Positions 34,290 to 46,467 are shown, counted from the stretch's first letter. The stretch is 64,000 nucleotides of DNA from Bolinopsis microptera (GCF_026151205.1 NC_087084.1:12799453-12863452), one strand, 5' to 3'. Notes: generated from the letters alone by a model not told the origin. A program made the numbers and translations.

Positions 34290-34518
34290 CTAATAAACGA
34301 TGCATAATAAAGTTAAACAGAGCTCCCTCACGGTATTGTTTCCCGACAGCCAGAGCTCGGTCATGTCCTCTCTTAGGCATGGTTTTGTGATCACAACCAA
34401 AATGTAGCCAGGCAATGTAGTTACAATCTAAGTCTAATCGCCAGCCATAAAACTATTATTTGCATGGACTGAGGAATCTAATTATTAAATGTTAGTGGCC
34501 GTAATTTTCATAACTTTC

Positions 34519-34643
34519 GGATACGGCAGAACTCGGTTGGGAATACACCCCATCTCGTATCGATCTGGGATGTGTATAAGCAACTGTCTGGCCGGGTTGA
34601 GTTCTTGGTGGGTGACCCTGGGAATTCCCGGGTGCCGTATCTC
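34519..34643 (+). rRNA. 5S rRNA copy 40
   Basis: GGATACGG is exact; box A is disturbed (GATGTGTATAAGCAAC) and box C has lost GAT and CG. Confidence 0.93.
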
Positions 34644-35064
34644 TTTTGCATATGATTTGTTTAATTTCCTCATTTTTGAGTGGGTGACCCTTTTTTGGGT
34701 AACGTGACCCCTAAATATGGCCCCCCCATTTCATCTGAATGGCCGGCCTAAACCTGAGAAGAGGTCCGGTACATGTTGAGAGCCACTGTTTGTTGTGTGT
34801 GCAGCATCGAGCTGCTCATCTCCAACACGTCAATTACATCCCTTTTAAGGTGGCTAATGGGAATGCCATTATGGGCAACATGAGATGGTCAGGTGACCAC
34901 TTTGCTTTTTCAGCGTGTTAAAATCATGCTATCTTGTGACCTCCGGTCTCATTACTGCCGTCTGGAGGGGTAGCAAGGAAATATTCTACAGATCCGAGCA
35001 AGGAAAGAGCTAGGTAGACTATAAGTAGGCCTGGGTCCACTCTTTGGGCAGTTTTAATACTTTC

Positions 35065-35173
35065 TACTCTACTATATAACAAATAATTTGAGGTAAGATT
35101 AGTTCCAATGTGTGTACTGGTTCTTCTCCGGAGACAGACTTCACTTCGTTTGGTAAGCCTTCCACAAGGAGCT
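35065..35173 (+). ncRNA. Spliced leader RNA gene copy 40
   Basis: The junction 35092/35093 is TTTGAG|GTAAG. Sm-like TTCGTTTGG; the 3' arm is short (GGAGCT). Confidence 0.76.
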
Positions 35174-35395
35174 CTAATAAACGTGCAATAATAACAGATA
35201 ACAGAGCTCCCGGTATTGTATCCGACAGCCAGATCCGAGTCATTGTCCTCCTTTGCATGGTTTTGTGACTCAACCCAAAATAGTAGTCCAGCAATGTTGT
35301 TACAATCAAAGTGCTAATCGCAGCCATAAAACTAATATTTGCATGGAACTGAGGTAATTACTTATTTAAATGTAGGGCCGTAATTTTCATAACTC

Positions 35396-35514
35396 GGATA
35401 CGGCCATATACTCGGTTGAATACCACCCATCTCGTTCGATCTGGGAAGTTAAGCATACTGCAGGCCGGTTAGTTACTTGGATGGGTGACCGCAGGGAATC
35501 CGGTTGCCGTATCC
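35396..35514 (+). rRNA. 5S rRNA copy 41
   Basis: The 5' half is exact apart from one AT insertion; CGCCTGGGAATTCC is shortened to CGCAGGGAATCC. Confidence 0.94.
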
Positions 35515-35941
35515 TTTTGCCTAACTGATTTGTTTATTTTCCTCATTTTTTGAGAGGGTGACCCTTTTTTGGGCGTAACGGACCCTCCTAAATGGCCCCC
35601 CCATTTCATATACTGAATGGCCGGCCAAACTCTGTGAGAGGTCGGAACAGTGTCAAGGAGCACTGTGATGTAGTGTGTGCAGCTATCGAGCTGCATTCTC
35701 AACACGTTCACTTACATCCCTTTTAAGTGTGGCTAATAGGAAAGCCATTATGGCAATCATGTGATGGTCAGGTGACCACTTTGGCGTTAAAATCATTGTA
35801 ATCTTGTGACCTCACGTGTCTCATTTACTTGCCGCTCTGGAGGGTAAGCAAGGAAATTTCTACAGATTCCGAGCATAGGAAAAAGAGCTTGGTTGACATT
35901 AAGTTGGCCTGGACCACTCAATGGGCATTTTATATACTTTC

Positions 35942-36053
35942 AAACTACTATATAACAAATTATTTGAGGTTAGATTAAGTTCCAATGTGGTAACTGGTTC
36001 TTTCCGGAGACCAGACCTTCACCATCTTTTGGTAAGCCTTCCACAAGGGGGCT
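35942..36053 (+). ncRNA. Spliced leader RNA gene copy 41
   Basis: The junction 35968/35969 reads TTTGAG|GTTAG. ATCTTTTGG is exact. Confidence 0.77.
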
Positions 36054-36224
36054 CTAATAACGCTGCAATAATAAATATTAAACAGAGCTCCCGGTATTGT
36101 TTCCCGACAGCCTGCTCCGAGTCATGTCCTCTTAGGCATGGGTTTGTGATCAAAACCAAAAGTAGCAAGCATGTTGTTTACTAATCATCGTGCTAATCGC
36201 CAGCCATAAAACTAATATTTGCAG

Positions 36225-36237
36225 GGTTCGGCAGTTG
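36225..36237. other. 13-bp insert with a duplicated GCAG
   Basis: The usual TTTGCAGGAACTGAGG carries an extra GTTCGGCAGTTG-like stretch, so that GCAG occurs twice about 10 bp apart. Seen once only. Confidence 0.5.
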
Positions 36238-36288
36238 AACTGAGGAATTTTAATTATTAAATGTAGTGTCAGTTAATTTCATCATTTC

Positions 36289-36410
36289 GGATACGGCCAT
36301 ATTTCGGTTGAATACACCCCCATTCTCGTTCGATCTGGAGTTAAGCAACTGCCAGCCGGGTTTGTACTTGGCATGGGTGACCGCTGGGGAATTCCCGGCT
36401 GCCGTATTCC
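36289..36410 (+). rRNA. 5S rRNA copy 42
   Basis: GGATACGGCC is exact. Small losses occur in TCTGGGAAG and GCAGGCCGGG. Confidence 0.94.
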
Positions 36411-36828
36411 TTTGCAAATGATTTGTTAATTCCTCATTTTTTGAGAGGGTGACCCTTTTTTGGGTAACGTGACCCCTCTAAAATGGCCCCCCATTTCATC
36501 TGAATGGCCGGCCAAACCTGAGAAGAGGGTCGGATACAGTGTCTAAGGGCACTGTGATGTAGGTGTGTGCGCATCCTGAGCCTGCATCTCCAACACGTCC
36601 AATTCATCCACTTTTAAGGTGGCTAATGGGTAAGCCATTATGGCATCAACAACATGAGATGGTCAGGTGACCACTTTGGCGTTAAATCTGCTATCTTGTA
36701 ACTCACGTGTCTCATTACTTGCCGCTCTGGGGGTAGCAAGGAAATTTTCTACAGATCCGAGCAAGGGAAAGAGCTAGGTTGACATATAAGAGGCCTGGGA
36801 CCACTCAAGGGGCAGTTATAATACTTTC

Positions 36829-36938
36829 AACAACTATATTTAACAAATAATTGAGGTAAGATAAGTTCCAATGTGATAATGGTTCTCTCCGGAGACCAGA
36901 CTTCACATTTTTGGTAAGCTTCTCCACAAGGTAGGGCT
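36829..36938 (+). ncRNA. Spliced leader RNA gene copy 42
   Basis: The junction 36855/36856 reads TTGAG|GTAAG. Sm-like ATTTTTGG. Confidence 0.77.
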
Positions 36939-37172
36939 CTATATAAACGATTCAATAATAAGTTAAACAGAGCTCCCGGGTATTGTATCCCGACAGTCAT
37001 GCTTCCGAGGGCATGTCTCCTCTTAGCATGGTTTTGTGATCACAACAAAAAGTAGCCAGCAATGTTGTTTCAATCAAGTGCTAATCGCCAGCCTCATAAA
37101 AACTTATATTTGCCGGGTACTGGAGGGGAATTAAGTTATTAATGGTAGTGGCCCGTAATTTCTTAAACTTTA

Positions 37173-37289
37173 GGATACGGCCTTATCTCGGTTGAATACC
37201 CCATCTCGTTCGATTGGGAAGTTAAGCAACTGCAGGCCGGGTAGTACTTGGAATGGGTGACCGCTGGGAATTCTCCCGGTGCCGTTTCC
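37173..37289 (+). rRNA. 5S rRNA copy 43
   Basis: GGATACGGCC is exact; box A to GGCCGGG is exact; the 3' end is GCCGTTTCC. Confidence 0.95.
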
Positions 37290-37697
37290 TTTTCGCTATA
37301 TGATTTGTTAATTTTCCTCTTTTTTGAGAGGGTGACCCTTTTTTGGGTAACGTGACCCTAAAAGGGCCCCCCATTTCATCTGAATGGCCGGCAAACCTGT
37401 GAAGAGTCGCGAACAGTGTCAAGGAGCACTGTGATGGTGTGTGTGCTCAAGCATCGAGCTGCTTCTCCAAACTCGTCCAATTACATCCTTTTAAGGTGGC
37501 TATATGGAAAGCCTTTATGGGCAACATGAGATGTTCAGGTGACCACTTTGGCGTTTAAATCATGCTATCTTGTGACCTCACGTGTCTCATTACTTGCCGC
37601 TCTGGAGGGTAGCAAGGAAGTTTCTATGATCCGGCGTGGAAAGAGCGAGTTGACATATTAAGTAGGCGGGGACACTCAATGGGCAGTTTTATACTTT

Positions 37698-37810
37698 AAC
37701 ATACTATAATAACATTTTATGTGAGGTAAGATTAAGTTCCAATGTGTAAACTGTTCTCTCCGGAGACCAGACTTCAATCGTTTGGTAAAGCCATTCCAAC
37801 TAGGAGGGCT
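37698..37810 (+). ncRNA. Spliced leader RNA gene copy 43
   Basis: The junction 37725/37726 reads GTGAG|GTAAG. The Sm-like tract is ATCGTTTGG. Confidence 0.75.
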
Positions 37811-38046
37811 CTAATAAACGATGCAATAATAAAGAATAAACAGAGCTCCCGGTATCTGTATCCGACAGCCAGCTCCGTGTCATGTCTATTAGCTTGTTTT
37901 GTGATCACAACCAAAAAGTAGCCAGCCAATGTTGTTACATTCAAAGTGCTAATCGCCAGCCATTATATAAAACTAATATTTGCGAGGAAAATGAGGAATT
38001 AATTATTAAATGTAACGATGTCGGTCGTGATATTTGCATAACTTGA

Positions 38047-38172
38047 GGATACGGCTTACGCGGTTGAATACACCCCATCTCGTTCGATCCTGGGAAGTTA
38101 AGGCGAGCTGCATGGCGGTTTGCGTATCTTTGGATGGTTAGTGACGCCTGGGAATTCCCGGTTGCCCGTATC
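38047..38172 (+). rRNA. 5S rRNA copy 44 (most divergent)
   Basis: Helix II 5' side, the box A/IE region (GGCGAGCTGCATGGCGGTTTGCG) and box C are all disturbed. It sits where the error style changes to extra C/G-containing dinucleotides. Confidence 0.88.
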
Positions 38173-38598
38173 TTTGCAAATTGATTTGTTAAATTTCCTC
38201 TCATTTTTGAGAGGGTGACCCCTTTTTTGGTAACGTGAACCCTAAAATGGCCCCCCTTTCATTCTGAATGGTCCGCGGCCAAACTGAGCAAGAGGTCGGA
38301 AACAGTGTCAAGAGACACGGTGTAGTGTAGTGTGTGCCAGAACGAGCGGCATCTCCAACACGTCCATATTATATCACTTTTAAGGCGCGCTAATGGGAAA
38401 AGCGCATTATGGGCTCAAATGAGATGGTCAGGTGAGCACTTTGGCGTTTAAATCATGCTATCTTGTGACCTTCACGGTTCATTACTTGCCGCTCTGGAGG
38501 GGTAGCAAGGAAATATTGCTACAGGATCCGAGCAAGGAGAAAAGTGCTAGGTTGCTATAATAGCGCCTGGGACCCTCAATGGCAGTTTTTAATACTTC

Positions 38599-38713
38599 AA
38601 CCACTTTACTATATAAAATAATTGGAGGAGTATTAGTTCCAATGTGCTATACTGGTTCTCTCCGGATGACAGATCTTAAGCACTCCTTTTGGTAAGCATT
38701 CCCATGGAGGGTC
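38599..38713 (+). ncRNA. Spliced leader RNA gene copy 44
   Basis: The junction near 38629/38630 reads TTGGAGGA|GTATT. The first hairpin is broken (TCCGGATGACAG). Confidence 0.68.
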
Positions 38714-38948
38714 TAATAAATGCGATGCGCGCATAATAAGATAAAACAGAAGCTCCCGGTATTCGTATCCCGACTGCCAGCTTTTTTCGAGTCATTGTCC
38801 TCTTAGCTATGGTTTTGTGATCACAACCAAAGAGTAGCCAGCAATGTTGTTACATTCAAAGTGCTCTAATCGCCAGACATAAAATTATATATTTGCAGGA
38901 ACTGAGGAATAGATTATTAATTGTAGTGGCGTTAATTTCATAACTTTC

Positions 38949-39074
38949 GGATACGGCCATACTCGGTTGATTTCACCCCTATGTGCTCGGCTCGATCTGG
39001 GAAGTTTAGCAAAATGCAGGCTCGGGTGTTAGGACTTGGATGGGTGATCGCCGCGGAATTCCGGTGCCGTATCC
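38949..39074 (+). rRNA. 5S rRNA copy 45
   Basis: The 5' end GGATACGGCCATACTCGGTTG is nearly exact; loop C is disturbed (TATGTGCTCGGCTCGATC). Confidence 0.93.
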
Positions 39075-39499
39075 TTTTGCAAATGATTTGTTAATTTTCC
39101 TCATTTTTTGAGGGGTGACCCTTTTTTGTGGTGAAGTGACCCCTAAAATGGCCCCCCCATTTGTCATCTGAATGGGCCGGCCAAACCTTGAGAAGAGGTC
39201 GAACAGTGTCAAGAGCACTAGTCGTGATGTAGTGTGTGTGGCTGGCATCGAGGCTGCATCTCCAACACGTCCCAATTACAAGCCCTTTTAAGTTGGCTAA
39301 TGGGAAAGCATTATGGGCACATGAGATGGTTCAGGTGACCCTTTGGCGTTTTATTATGCTTTCTTGTGACTCACGTGTCTCCTTACTTGCCGCTTGGAGG
39401 GGTAGCAAGGAAATATTCTACAGATCCGAGCAAGGAAAGAGCTGGTTGACATATAAGTAGGGCCGGGGACCACTCAAATGGGGCAGGTTTAATACTTTC

Positions 39500-39621
39500 A
39501 AACACTACCGATTATTACAGAATGTAATTTGAGTAAGTATTATAGTTCCAATGTGTAAATGGTTCTCTCCGGAGACCAGACTTCACTCTCTTTCGGTATG
39601 CCTTACAAAGAAGAGAGGGCT
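39500..39621 (+). ncRNA. Spliced leader RNA gene copy 45
   Basis: The leader is stretched by extra bases (CCGATTATTACAGAATGTAA). The junction 39532/39533 reads TTTGA|GTAAG. Confidence 0.72.
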
Positions 39622-39854
39622 CTAATAAACGATGCCATATATCAGATAAACAGATGCTCGCCCTGGTATTGTATCCCGACAGGCCAGCAGCTCCGAGTCA
39701 TGTCTCCTTTCTTAGCATGGTTTTTGATCACAACCAAATTGTAGCCAGCAATGTTGTTACAATCAAAGGTGCTAATCGCCAGCATAGAAACTAAATATTT
39801 GCTGGAAAACTGAGGATTTAATTAGAATGTGGTGGCGTAATTTTCATAACTTTC

Positions 39855-39983
39855 GGATACGGCCAGATCGCGGTTGATATACACCCATATCTCGTTCGAT
39901 CTGGGAATAGGTTAGAGCAACGCAGCCGGGTTAGTACTTGGTCTTATGGTAGTGACTCCGCCAGGAATTCCGGTGCCGTATCC
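39855..39983 (+). rRNA. 5S rRNA copy 46
   Basis: GGATACGGCC is exact; box C is stretched (GGTCTTATGGTAGTGACTCCGCC). Confidence 0.92.
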
Positions 39984-40420
39984 TTTTGCTAATGATTGTG
40001 TTAATTTCCTCTATTTTTTGAGTTGGGTGACCGCTTTTTTGGGTTCACGTGACACCTAAAATGGCCCCCCCATTTTCATCTGAATGGCCGGGCCAAACCT
40101 GAGTGAGAGGTCGGACAGTGTCAGAAGAGCACTGTGATGTAGTGTGTGCAGCATCGGCTGCATCACTCAACACGTCCAACTTACATCCCTTTTAAGGTGG
40201 CTAATGGGAAAAGCCATTTTGGGCTCTGTACATTGAGATGGGTCAGGTGGGACCACTTTGGCGTTTAAATCATGCTATCTTGTGACTCTCAATGTGTTCA
40301 TTACTTGCCGCTCTGGAGGGTAGCAAGGCATTATATTTCTACAGATCCGAGCAAGGAGAGCATTAGGGTGACATGGTTAAGTTAGGCCGGGACATATCTA
40401 GGGGCTGTTTTTATACTTTC

Positions 40421-40536
40421 AAACACCTACTTTATATCGAAAATTATTTGAGGTAAGATGAAGTTCCATATGTGTAAACTGTTCTCTCGGTGCCTAGATT
40501 CAACGTCTTTTGGTAAGCCTTCCACTAAGGGGGGCT
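40421..40536 (+). ncRNA. Spliced leader RNA gene copy 46
   Basis: The junction 40452/40453 is TTTGAG|GTAAG. Sm-like GTCTTTTGG. Confidence 0.76.
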
Positions 40537-40751
40537 CTAATAAACGATTGCAATAATTAAGATAATCAGTTGCTCCCGGTTTTGGATCCGAATGCCAGCT
40601 CGTGTCATGTCCTATAGCTTGTTTTTGGATCACAACCAAAAAGTAGCCAGCAATGTTGTTACAATCAAAGTGCTAATCGCCAGCCATAAAATAAATTTGC
40701 AGGAACTGTGGGAATTAATTATGAAATGTAGTGGCCTAATTTCATACTTTC

Positions 40752-40869
40752 GGATACGGCCTTTACTCGGTTGATACCACCCCTTCTCGTTCGATCTGGG
40801 AAGTTAAGCAACCTGCAGGCCGGGTTAGTACTTGGAGGGGTGACGCCTGGGAATTCCGGTGCCGTATCC
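40752..40869 (+). rRNA. 5S rRNA copy 47
   Basis: Near consensus; one of the better copies of the second half. Confidence 0.95.
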
Positions 40870-41299
40870 TTTTGCAAATGATTTGTTAAAATTTTCCTCA
40901 TCTTTTGAGAGGGTGACCCTTTTTTGGGTTAACGTGCCCCTAAAACGCGCGCCCCCAAATTCATCTGACATGGCCGGCCAAAACCTGAGAAAGAGGTCGG
41001 TACCAGTGTCAAGAGCCTCTGTGATGTAGTGTGTTGCAGCATCGGCTGATTATCCACTCGTCCAATTACATTCCCTTGTAAGGTGGCTAATGGAAAGCCC
41101 CATTATGGGCAACATGAGACTGGTCAGGTGACCACTTGGCGTTTAATCATTGCTTTCTTGTGACCTCTCGTGTCTCTTTTACTTGCCGCTCTCGGAGGGT
41201 AGCAAGGAATATATTCTACAGTTCCGAGCAAGGTAAGAGCATAGGTTGAACTATAAGTAGGCCTGGGTCCATCTCAATGGAGCTGTTTTTAATACTTTC

Positions 41300-41411
41300 A
41301 AACACTACTTATAACAAATAATTTGAGTATGATTAAGTTCCAATGGGTAACTGGTTCTCTCCTGGAGACCTGACTTCTCATCTTTTGGTAATGCCTTCCA
41401 CAAGGAGGGCT
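41300..41411 (+). ncRNA. Spliced leader RNA gene copy 47
   Basis: The junction 41326/41327 reads TTTGA|GTATG. ATCTTTTGG and the 3' hairpin are exact. Confidence 0.77.
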
Positions 41412-41658
41412 CTAATAAACGATTGCAATAATAAAGATTAAAAACAGATAGCTCCCGGATATTGTATCCCGACAGCCAGCTCCGAGTCATTTGTCCTCGT
41501 AGCATGGTTTTGTGATTCTCGTAACCAGAAGTAGCCAGACAATGTTGATTACAATCTTCTCGCAAAGTGCTATTAGCCTCGACCATAAAAACTATCTTGG
41601 CAGGAAAACAGAGGAATTAATTATTGTAAGTAGTGGCCGTTAATTTCACTGTACTTTC

Positions 41659-41790
41659 GGATACGGCCGTATATGCTCGCGCGAGCGCATTGAATACACC
41701 CAGTCTCGTTCGGTTCCTGTGTGAGAGCAACTGAAGGCCGGGTTAGTACTTGGATGGGTGACCGCCTGGGAATTCCCGTGCCGTGTTCGC
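41659..41790 (+). rRNA. 5S rRNA copy 48
   Basis: 132 nt; an extra GCGCGAGCG lies in the 5' part. Box A is lost (TGTGTGAGAGCAAC), but box C is exact. Confidence 0.91.
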
Positions 41791-42225
41791 TTTTGCAGAT
41801 GATTTGTTGAAATTTCCTCCATTTTTTGTGAGGGGTGCCCTTTTTTGGGGAACGTGACCCTTAAATGGCCCCCCCTCCACATTTTCTATCTGAATGGCCG
41901 GCCAAACTGGAGAAGATGGTACGGTGGTATCTAGTGTCAAGAGCACGGTGATGTAGTGTGTGCAGCATCGAGCTGCTGCATCTCAACACGTCCAATTACA
42001 TTACCTTTAAGGTGGCTAAGGAAAGCCATTTTGGCATACTTGAGTTGGGTACAGGTGACCCATACTTTGCGTTAAATCATGCTAGATTGTGACCTCACGT
42101 GGTCTCATTACTTGCCGCTCTTGGAGGGTTGCAAGGAAATATTCTACAGTCGCCGAGCAAGGAAAGAGCTCGGTTGAGATATATAATAGGCCTGGGACCA
42201 CTCAATGGGCAGTTTTAATACTTTC

Positions 42226-42340
42226 AACATCGTACTATTATAACAAATAATTTGAAGGTAAGATTAAGTTCCAATGTGTAACTGGTTCTCTCGGAGACCA
42301 GACTTCAGCATATTTTGGTAAGCCTTTCCACAAGGAGGCT
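42226..42340 (+). ncRNA. Spliced leader RNA gene copy 48
   Basis: The junction 42257/42258 reads TTTGAAG|GTAAG. Sm-like ATATTTTGG. Confidence 0.77.
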
Positions 42341-42576
42341 CTAATAAGCGATGCAATAATAGAAAGATAAACGGAGCTCCCGGTTTTGTATCCCGACAGG
42401 CGACAGCTCCGAGTCTGTCATGCTTAGCATGGTTTTTGTGATCACAGACCAAAGAAGTAGCCAGGCAAGTTGTTACAATCAGAGTGCAATCGCCAGCCAT
42501 TAAACTTATATTTGCAGAACTTGAGGAATTAGATTTATTAAAATGTAGTGGCCCGGTATTTCATGTTAACTTGGGA

Positions 42577-42702
42577 GGAGCGGCCATACTCTCGGTTGAA
42601 TACCACCCGCATCTCGTTCGAATTGGGTAGTTAAGCATCTCTGCAGTGCGGGTTCGGGAGTATTGGATGGGTGACCGCCTGGGAATTCCCGGTGCCGTAT
42701 TC
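42577..42702 (+). rRNA. 5S rRNA copy 49
   Basis: The 5' strand reads GGAGCGGCC. Box C and GAATTCCCGGTGCCGTAT are exact. Confidence 0.93.
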
Positions 42703-43139
42703 TTTTGCAATATGATTTGTTTAATTCCTCATTGTTTTTGAGATGGCGGTGAGACCCTTTTTTGGGTAACGTGACCCCTAAAATGGCCCCCCCATTTCAT
42801 CTGAATGGCCGGCCAAAACCTGAGAAGAACGGTCGGAAACAGTGACAAGAGCACTGTGATGTGTGTGTGCAGCATCGAGCTGCATCTCCAACAGTCCAAT
42901 TACTACATCCCGTTTTAAGGTGGCTTAATATAGGGAAAGCCTTATGGGCAACATTGAGATGGTCAGGCTGACCACTTTGGCGTTAAATCATGTATCTTGT
43001 GACTCCACGTGTCTCCATTACTTCCGCTTGTGAGGGTAGCAAGGAACATATTCTACAGTTAACGAGCAAGGAAAGAAGGCTAGCGTTGACAAATAAGTAG
43101 GCTGGACACTCAATGGGCATCGCGCTTTAATACTCTTTC

Positions 43140-43254
43140 AACACTACTATTTAACTACTAATAATTTGAGGTAAGATTAAGTTCCAATGTGTAAATGGGT
43201 CTCTCCGGAGACCTAGACTTCACATCTTTTGGTAAGCCTTCCACAAGGAGGGCT
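43140..43254 (+). ncRNA. Spliced leader RNA gene copy 49
   Basis: The junction 43170/43171 is TTTGAG|GTAAG. The stretch from ATCTTTTGG to the end of the 3' hairpin is exact. Confidence 0.8.
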
Positions 43255-43475
43255 CTAATAACGATGCAATAATTATAAAGAATAACAGAGCTCCGGTATT
43301 GTATCCCGACAGCCAGCTCGAGTCCTGTCCTCTTAGCATGGTTTTGTGATCACATCCAAAAGTAGCCTGCATGATGTTACAATCAAAGTGCTAATCAGCA
43401 GCCATAATAAAACTAATATTGCAGGAATGAGGAATTAATGAATTAAATGTAGTGGCCGTAAATTTCTAACATTTC

Positions 43476-43598
43476 GGATACGGCCATAACTCGGTTGAAT
43501 ACACCCCATCTCGTTCGATCTGGGAAGTTAAGCAACGGCAGGCCGGGTTACAGTACTTGGATGGGTGACCCCCTCTGGAATTCCCGGTGCCGCTATCC
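43476..43598 (+). rRNA. 5S rRNA copy 50
   Basis: Exact from GGATACGGCC through GATCTGGGAAGTTAAGCAAC apart from one extra base. Confidence 0.95.
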
Positions 43599-44038
43599 TT
43601 TTGCAATTGATTTGTTATTTCCTCATTTTTTTGACGTGGTAACCCTTTTTTGGGTAACGTGGACCCCTTAAAAAATGACCCCCCCATTTCATCTGAATGG
43701 CCGGCCATACTCTCTGAGAAGAGGTCGGAACCTGTGTCTCAGAGCACTGTGATGTTAGTGTGTGCAGCATCGAGCTGCATCTCCATCACGCCAATACAGA
43801 TCCCTTTAAGGGGCCTAATGGGGAAAGCACATTATGGGCAAAATGAGATGGTCAGGTGACACTTGGCGTTAAATACGCTTACTTCTTGTGACTCAGTGTC
43901 TCATTACTTGCCAGGCGCTTGGAGGGTAGCATGGAAATATTTCTTCTATCCGAGGGCAACGGGAGGTAAAGATGCTAGGTTGACAATATAAGTAGGCCTG
44001 GGGACCACTCGATTGGGCCAGGAGTTTTAATACTTTTC

Positions 44039-44157
44039 ATCATACTATTTAAACAAATAATTTGAGGTAACGGATTAGTTCCAATGTGTACTTGGTTCTC
44101 TCGGAGACCAGACTTCACATCTTTTGGTAAGCCTTTTTTTCCCACCAAGGAGGGGCT
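44039..44157 (+). ncRNA. Spliced leader RNA gene copy 50
   Basis: The junction 44066/44067 reads TTTGAG|GTAACG. The 3' hairpin has a T-run inside its 5' arm (GCC-T7-CCC). Confidence 0.75.
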
Positions 44158-44389
44158 CTATTAACAGATGGCGCAATATAAAGATAAACAGTGCTCCCGG
44201 TTTGTATCTCGGCAGCCAGCCTCGAGTCATGTCCTTGTTAGCATGGTTTTGTGAACACAACAAAAATGTAGCCAGCATTGTTGTTACAATCAAAGTGCTA
44301 AGCGGCGAGCCATAAAACTAATATTTGCAGGCACACTGAGGAGATTTAATTATTAGAATGTATGGTCAGGCCGTGAAGTGTCATAAACT

Positions 44390-44416
44390 CCTCCCCACCC
44401 CCCCCGCCCTCCCCCG
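44390..44416. other. C-rich insert immediately before 5S copy 51
   Basis: CTCCTCCCCAC, CCCCCCC and GCCCTCCCCC stand in place of ATTTCATAACTTTC, ending 2 bp before the 5S start. Unique to this unit. Confidence 0.7.
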
Positions 44417-44418
44417 TC

Positions 44419-44546
44419 GGATTCGGGGCCATACTTCGGTTGAATACACCCCATCTCGTTCGATCTGGGAGTGTAAGCAACTGCAAGGGCCGGCGTTAGT
44501 ACTTGGATTGGGTGACCGTCCTGGAGAATGCCCGGTGGCCGTATCC
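44419..44546 (+). rRNA. 5S rRNA copy 51
   Basis: GGATTCGGGGCC start; extra bases throughout; the C-rich insert abuts its 5' end. Confidence 0.92.
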
Positions 44547-45001
44547 TTTGCAAATGATTGTGAGATTTCTCATTTTTGGAGTGGGTGACCCTTTTTTGGG
44601 TAACGTGACCCCTGTAATGGCCCCCACCGCTTTCCTTTGAATGGCCTCGGGACCATATCCTTGCGAGATTGGGTCGGAACAGTGGTCAAGAAGTCACTGT
44701 GTGTGTTGATGTAGTGTGTGCAGGCATCGAGCTGCATCTCCAACACGGTTCAATTACATCCTTTGTAAGGTGGCTAACTGGTGAAAAGCCATTATGGCTT
44801 GCAACATGGATGGTGTCAGGTGGCCACTTTTCTGGCGTGTATATCTTGCTATGACTTGTGTCCTCACGTGGTCTCTTTACTTGCCTGCTTCGGAGAGGTG
44901 TAGCAACGGAAAAGTATTCTACAGTCAGGGCAGGGGAAAGAGCGTAGTTGTCGCCTATAAGTAGGCCGGGACCACTCATATGGCAGTTTTAATACTTTCT
45001 C

Positions 45002-45120
45002 AACGCTGACTGATATAACAAATTAATTTGAGGATGAAGATTAAGTTCCAATGTGTTGACTTGGTCTCTCCGAGACCAGGACTTCACATCTTTTTTGGTA
45101 AGCCTTCCACAAGGAGGGCT
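45002..45120 (+). ncRNA. Spliced leader RNA gene copy 51
   Basis: The junction near 45032/45033 reads TTTGAG|GATGAAG, with an extra A inside the donor. ATC-T6-GG precedes an exact 3' hairpin. Confidence 0.74.
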
Positions 45121-45351
45121 CTAATAATACGATGGCAATAATAATGATAAACAGAGCTCCCGGTATGTTATACCGACAGCCAGCTCCGGAGTTCATGTCC
45201 TCTTAGCATGTTTTGTGATCACCAAACCAAAAAGTTGCCAGCATTGGTGTTACAATCAAAGTGCTAATCGCCAGCATAAAAAAAATAATATTTGCAGGAC
45301 TGAGGAATTATTTATTTGTAGTGTAGTGGGCACGTTATTTCAATAACTTTC

Positions 45352-45473
45352 GGATACGGCCATATTCGGTTGAATAACCCCATCTCGTTCGGATCTGGGA
45401 AGTTTAAGCCAACTGCAGGCCGGGTGCATGTATCTTGGAGGGTGACCGCCTGGGAATTCCCGGGGCCGTTTCG
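45352..45473 (+). rRNA. 5S rRNA copy 52
   Basis: GGATACGGCC is exact; the middle is disturbed (GGTGCATGTATCTTGGAGGG); the 3' end is GCCGTTTCG. Confidence 0.93.
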
Positions 45474-45897
45474 TTTTGCAAATGATTTGTTAATTTCCGT
45501 CATTTTTGAGGGGTGACCCTTTTTTGGTAATAGTGACCCCTAAAAATGGCCCCCCATTTTCATCTGAATGGCCGGCCTAACCTGAGAAGAGGTCGGAACA
45601 GTGTCAAGAGCACTGTGATGTAGTTTTTGTGTGCAGCATCGAGGCTGCTTCTCCAACACGCGTCCAATTACATCCTTTTAAGGTGGCTAATGGGGAAAGC
45701 CATTATGGGCAACATGAGATGGTCAGGTGACACTTTGGCGTTTAATCATGCTGATCTTGTGACCCACGTGTTCATTACTTTTGCCGCTCTGGAGTGTAGC
45801 AAGGAAATTATCTCTACAGATCGAGCAAGGAAAGAAGCTGAGTTGATCATATAAGAGGCCTGGGGGACACAGTCATGGGAGGTTTAGATACTTTTCC

Positions 45898-46008
45898 AAC
45901 ACTACTATATAAGCAAATAATTTGAGGTAAGATTAAGGTTCGCAATGTGTGTAACTGTCTCTCGGGACCAGGACTTCCATCTTTTGGGAAGCCTTCCAAT
46001 GGAGGGCT
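45898..46008 (+). ncRNA. Spliced leader RNA gene copy 52
   Basis: The junction 45926/45927 is TTTGAG|GTAAG. ATCTTTTGG is exact. Confidence 0.78.
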
Positions 46009-46231
46009 CTAATATACGATGCAATAATAAAGATAAAACAGTGCTCCGGTATTGTATTCCGACTGCAGCTTCCGAGTCATGTCTCTGTAGCATGGGTATT
46101 GGATCACAACCAAAAAGTAGACAGCAATGTTGGTTACAATCAAAGTGCTAATTCGCCCGCCATAAAAACTAATATTGCAGGAACTGTGGAATTTACATTA
46201 TTTAAATGTAGTGGCCGTATTTCATTACTTT

Positions 46232-46352
46232 GGATACGCCATTCTCTCGGTTGAATACCACCCCATCATCTCGTTCTCGATCTGGGAAGATAAGCACTGC
46301 AGGCGGGTTAGTACTTGGATGGGTGACCGCCTGAATTCCGCTGTGCCGTATC
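46232..46352 (+). rRNA. 5S rRNA copy 53
   Basis: GGATACGCC start; an extra ATC in helix III; box C is exact. Confidence 0.94.
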
Positions 46353-46449
46353 TTTTGCAATTGATTTGTTAATGTCCTCATTATGGAGAGGGTGACCCTT
46401 TTTGGGTAAACGTGACCCCTTAAAATTGGCCCCCATTTCATCTGAAAGG

Positions 46450-46467
46450 CGCCCCCCGCCCCCCCCC
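46450..46467. other. C-rich insert inside the GGCCGGCC site
   Basis: AATGGCCGGCC is replaced by AGGCG-C6-G-C9-GGCC in this unit only. Confidence 0.6.

Noticed and set aside
38047..38172. 5S copy 44 and other rough copies as pseudogenes
   Set aside because: Their flaws are the same kind and density as in the adjoining spacers, so read noise explains them; accurate reads would be needed to call a pseudogene.
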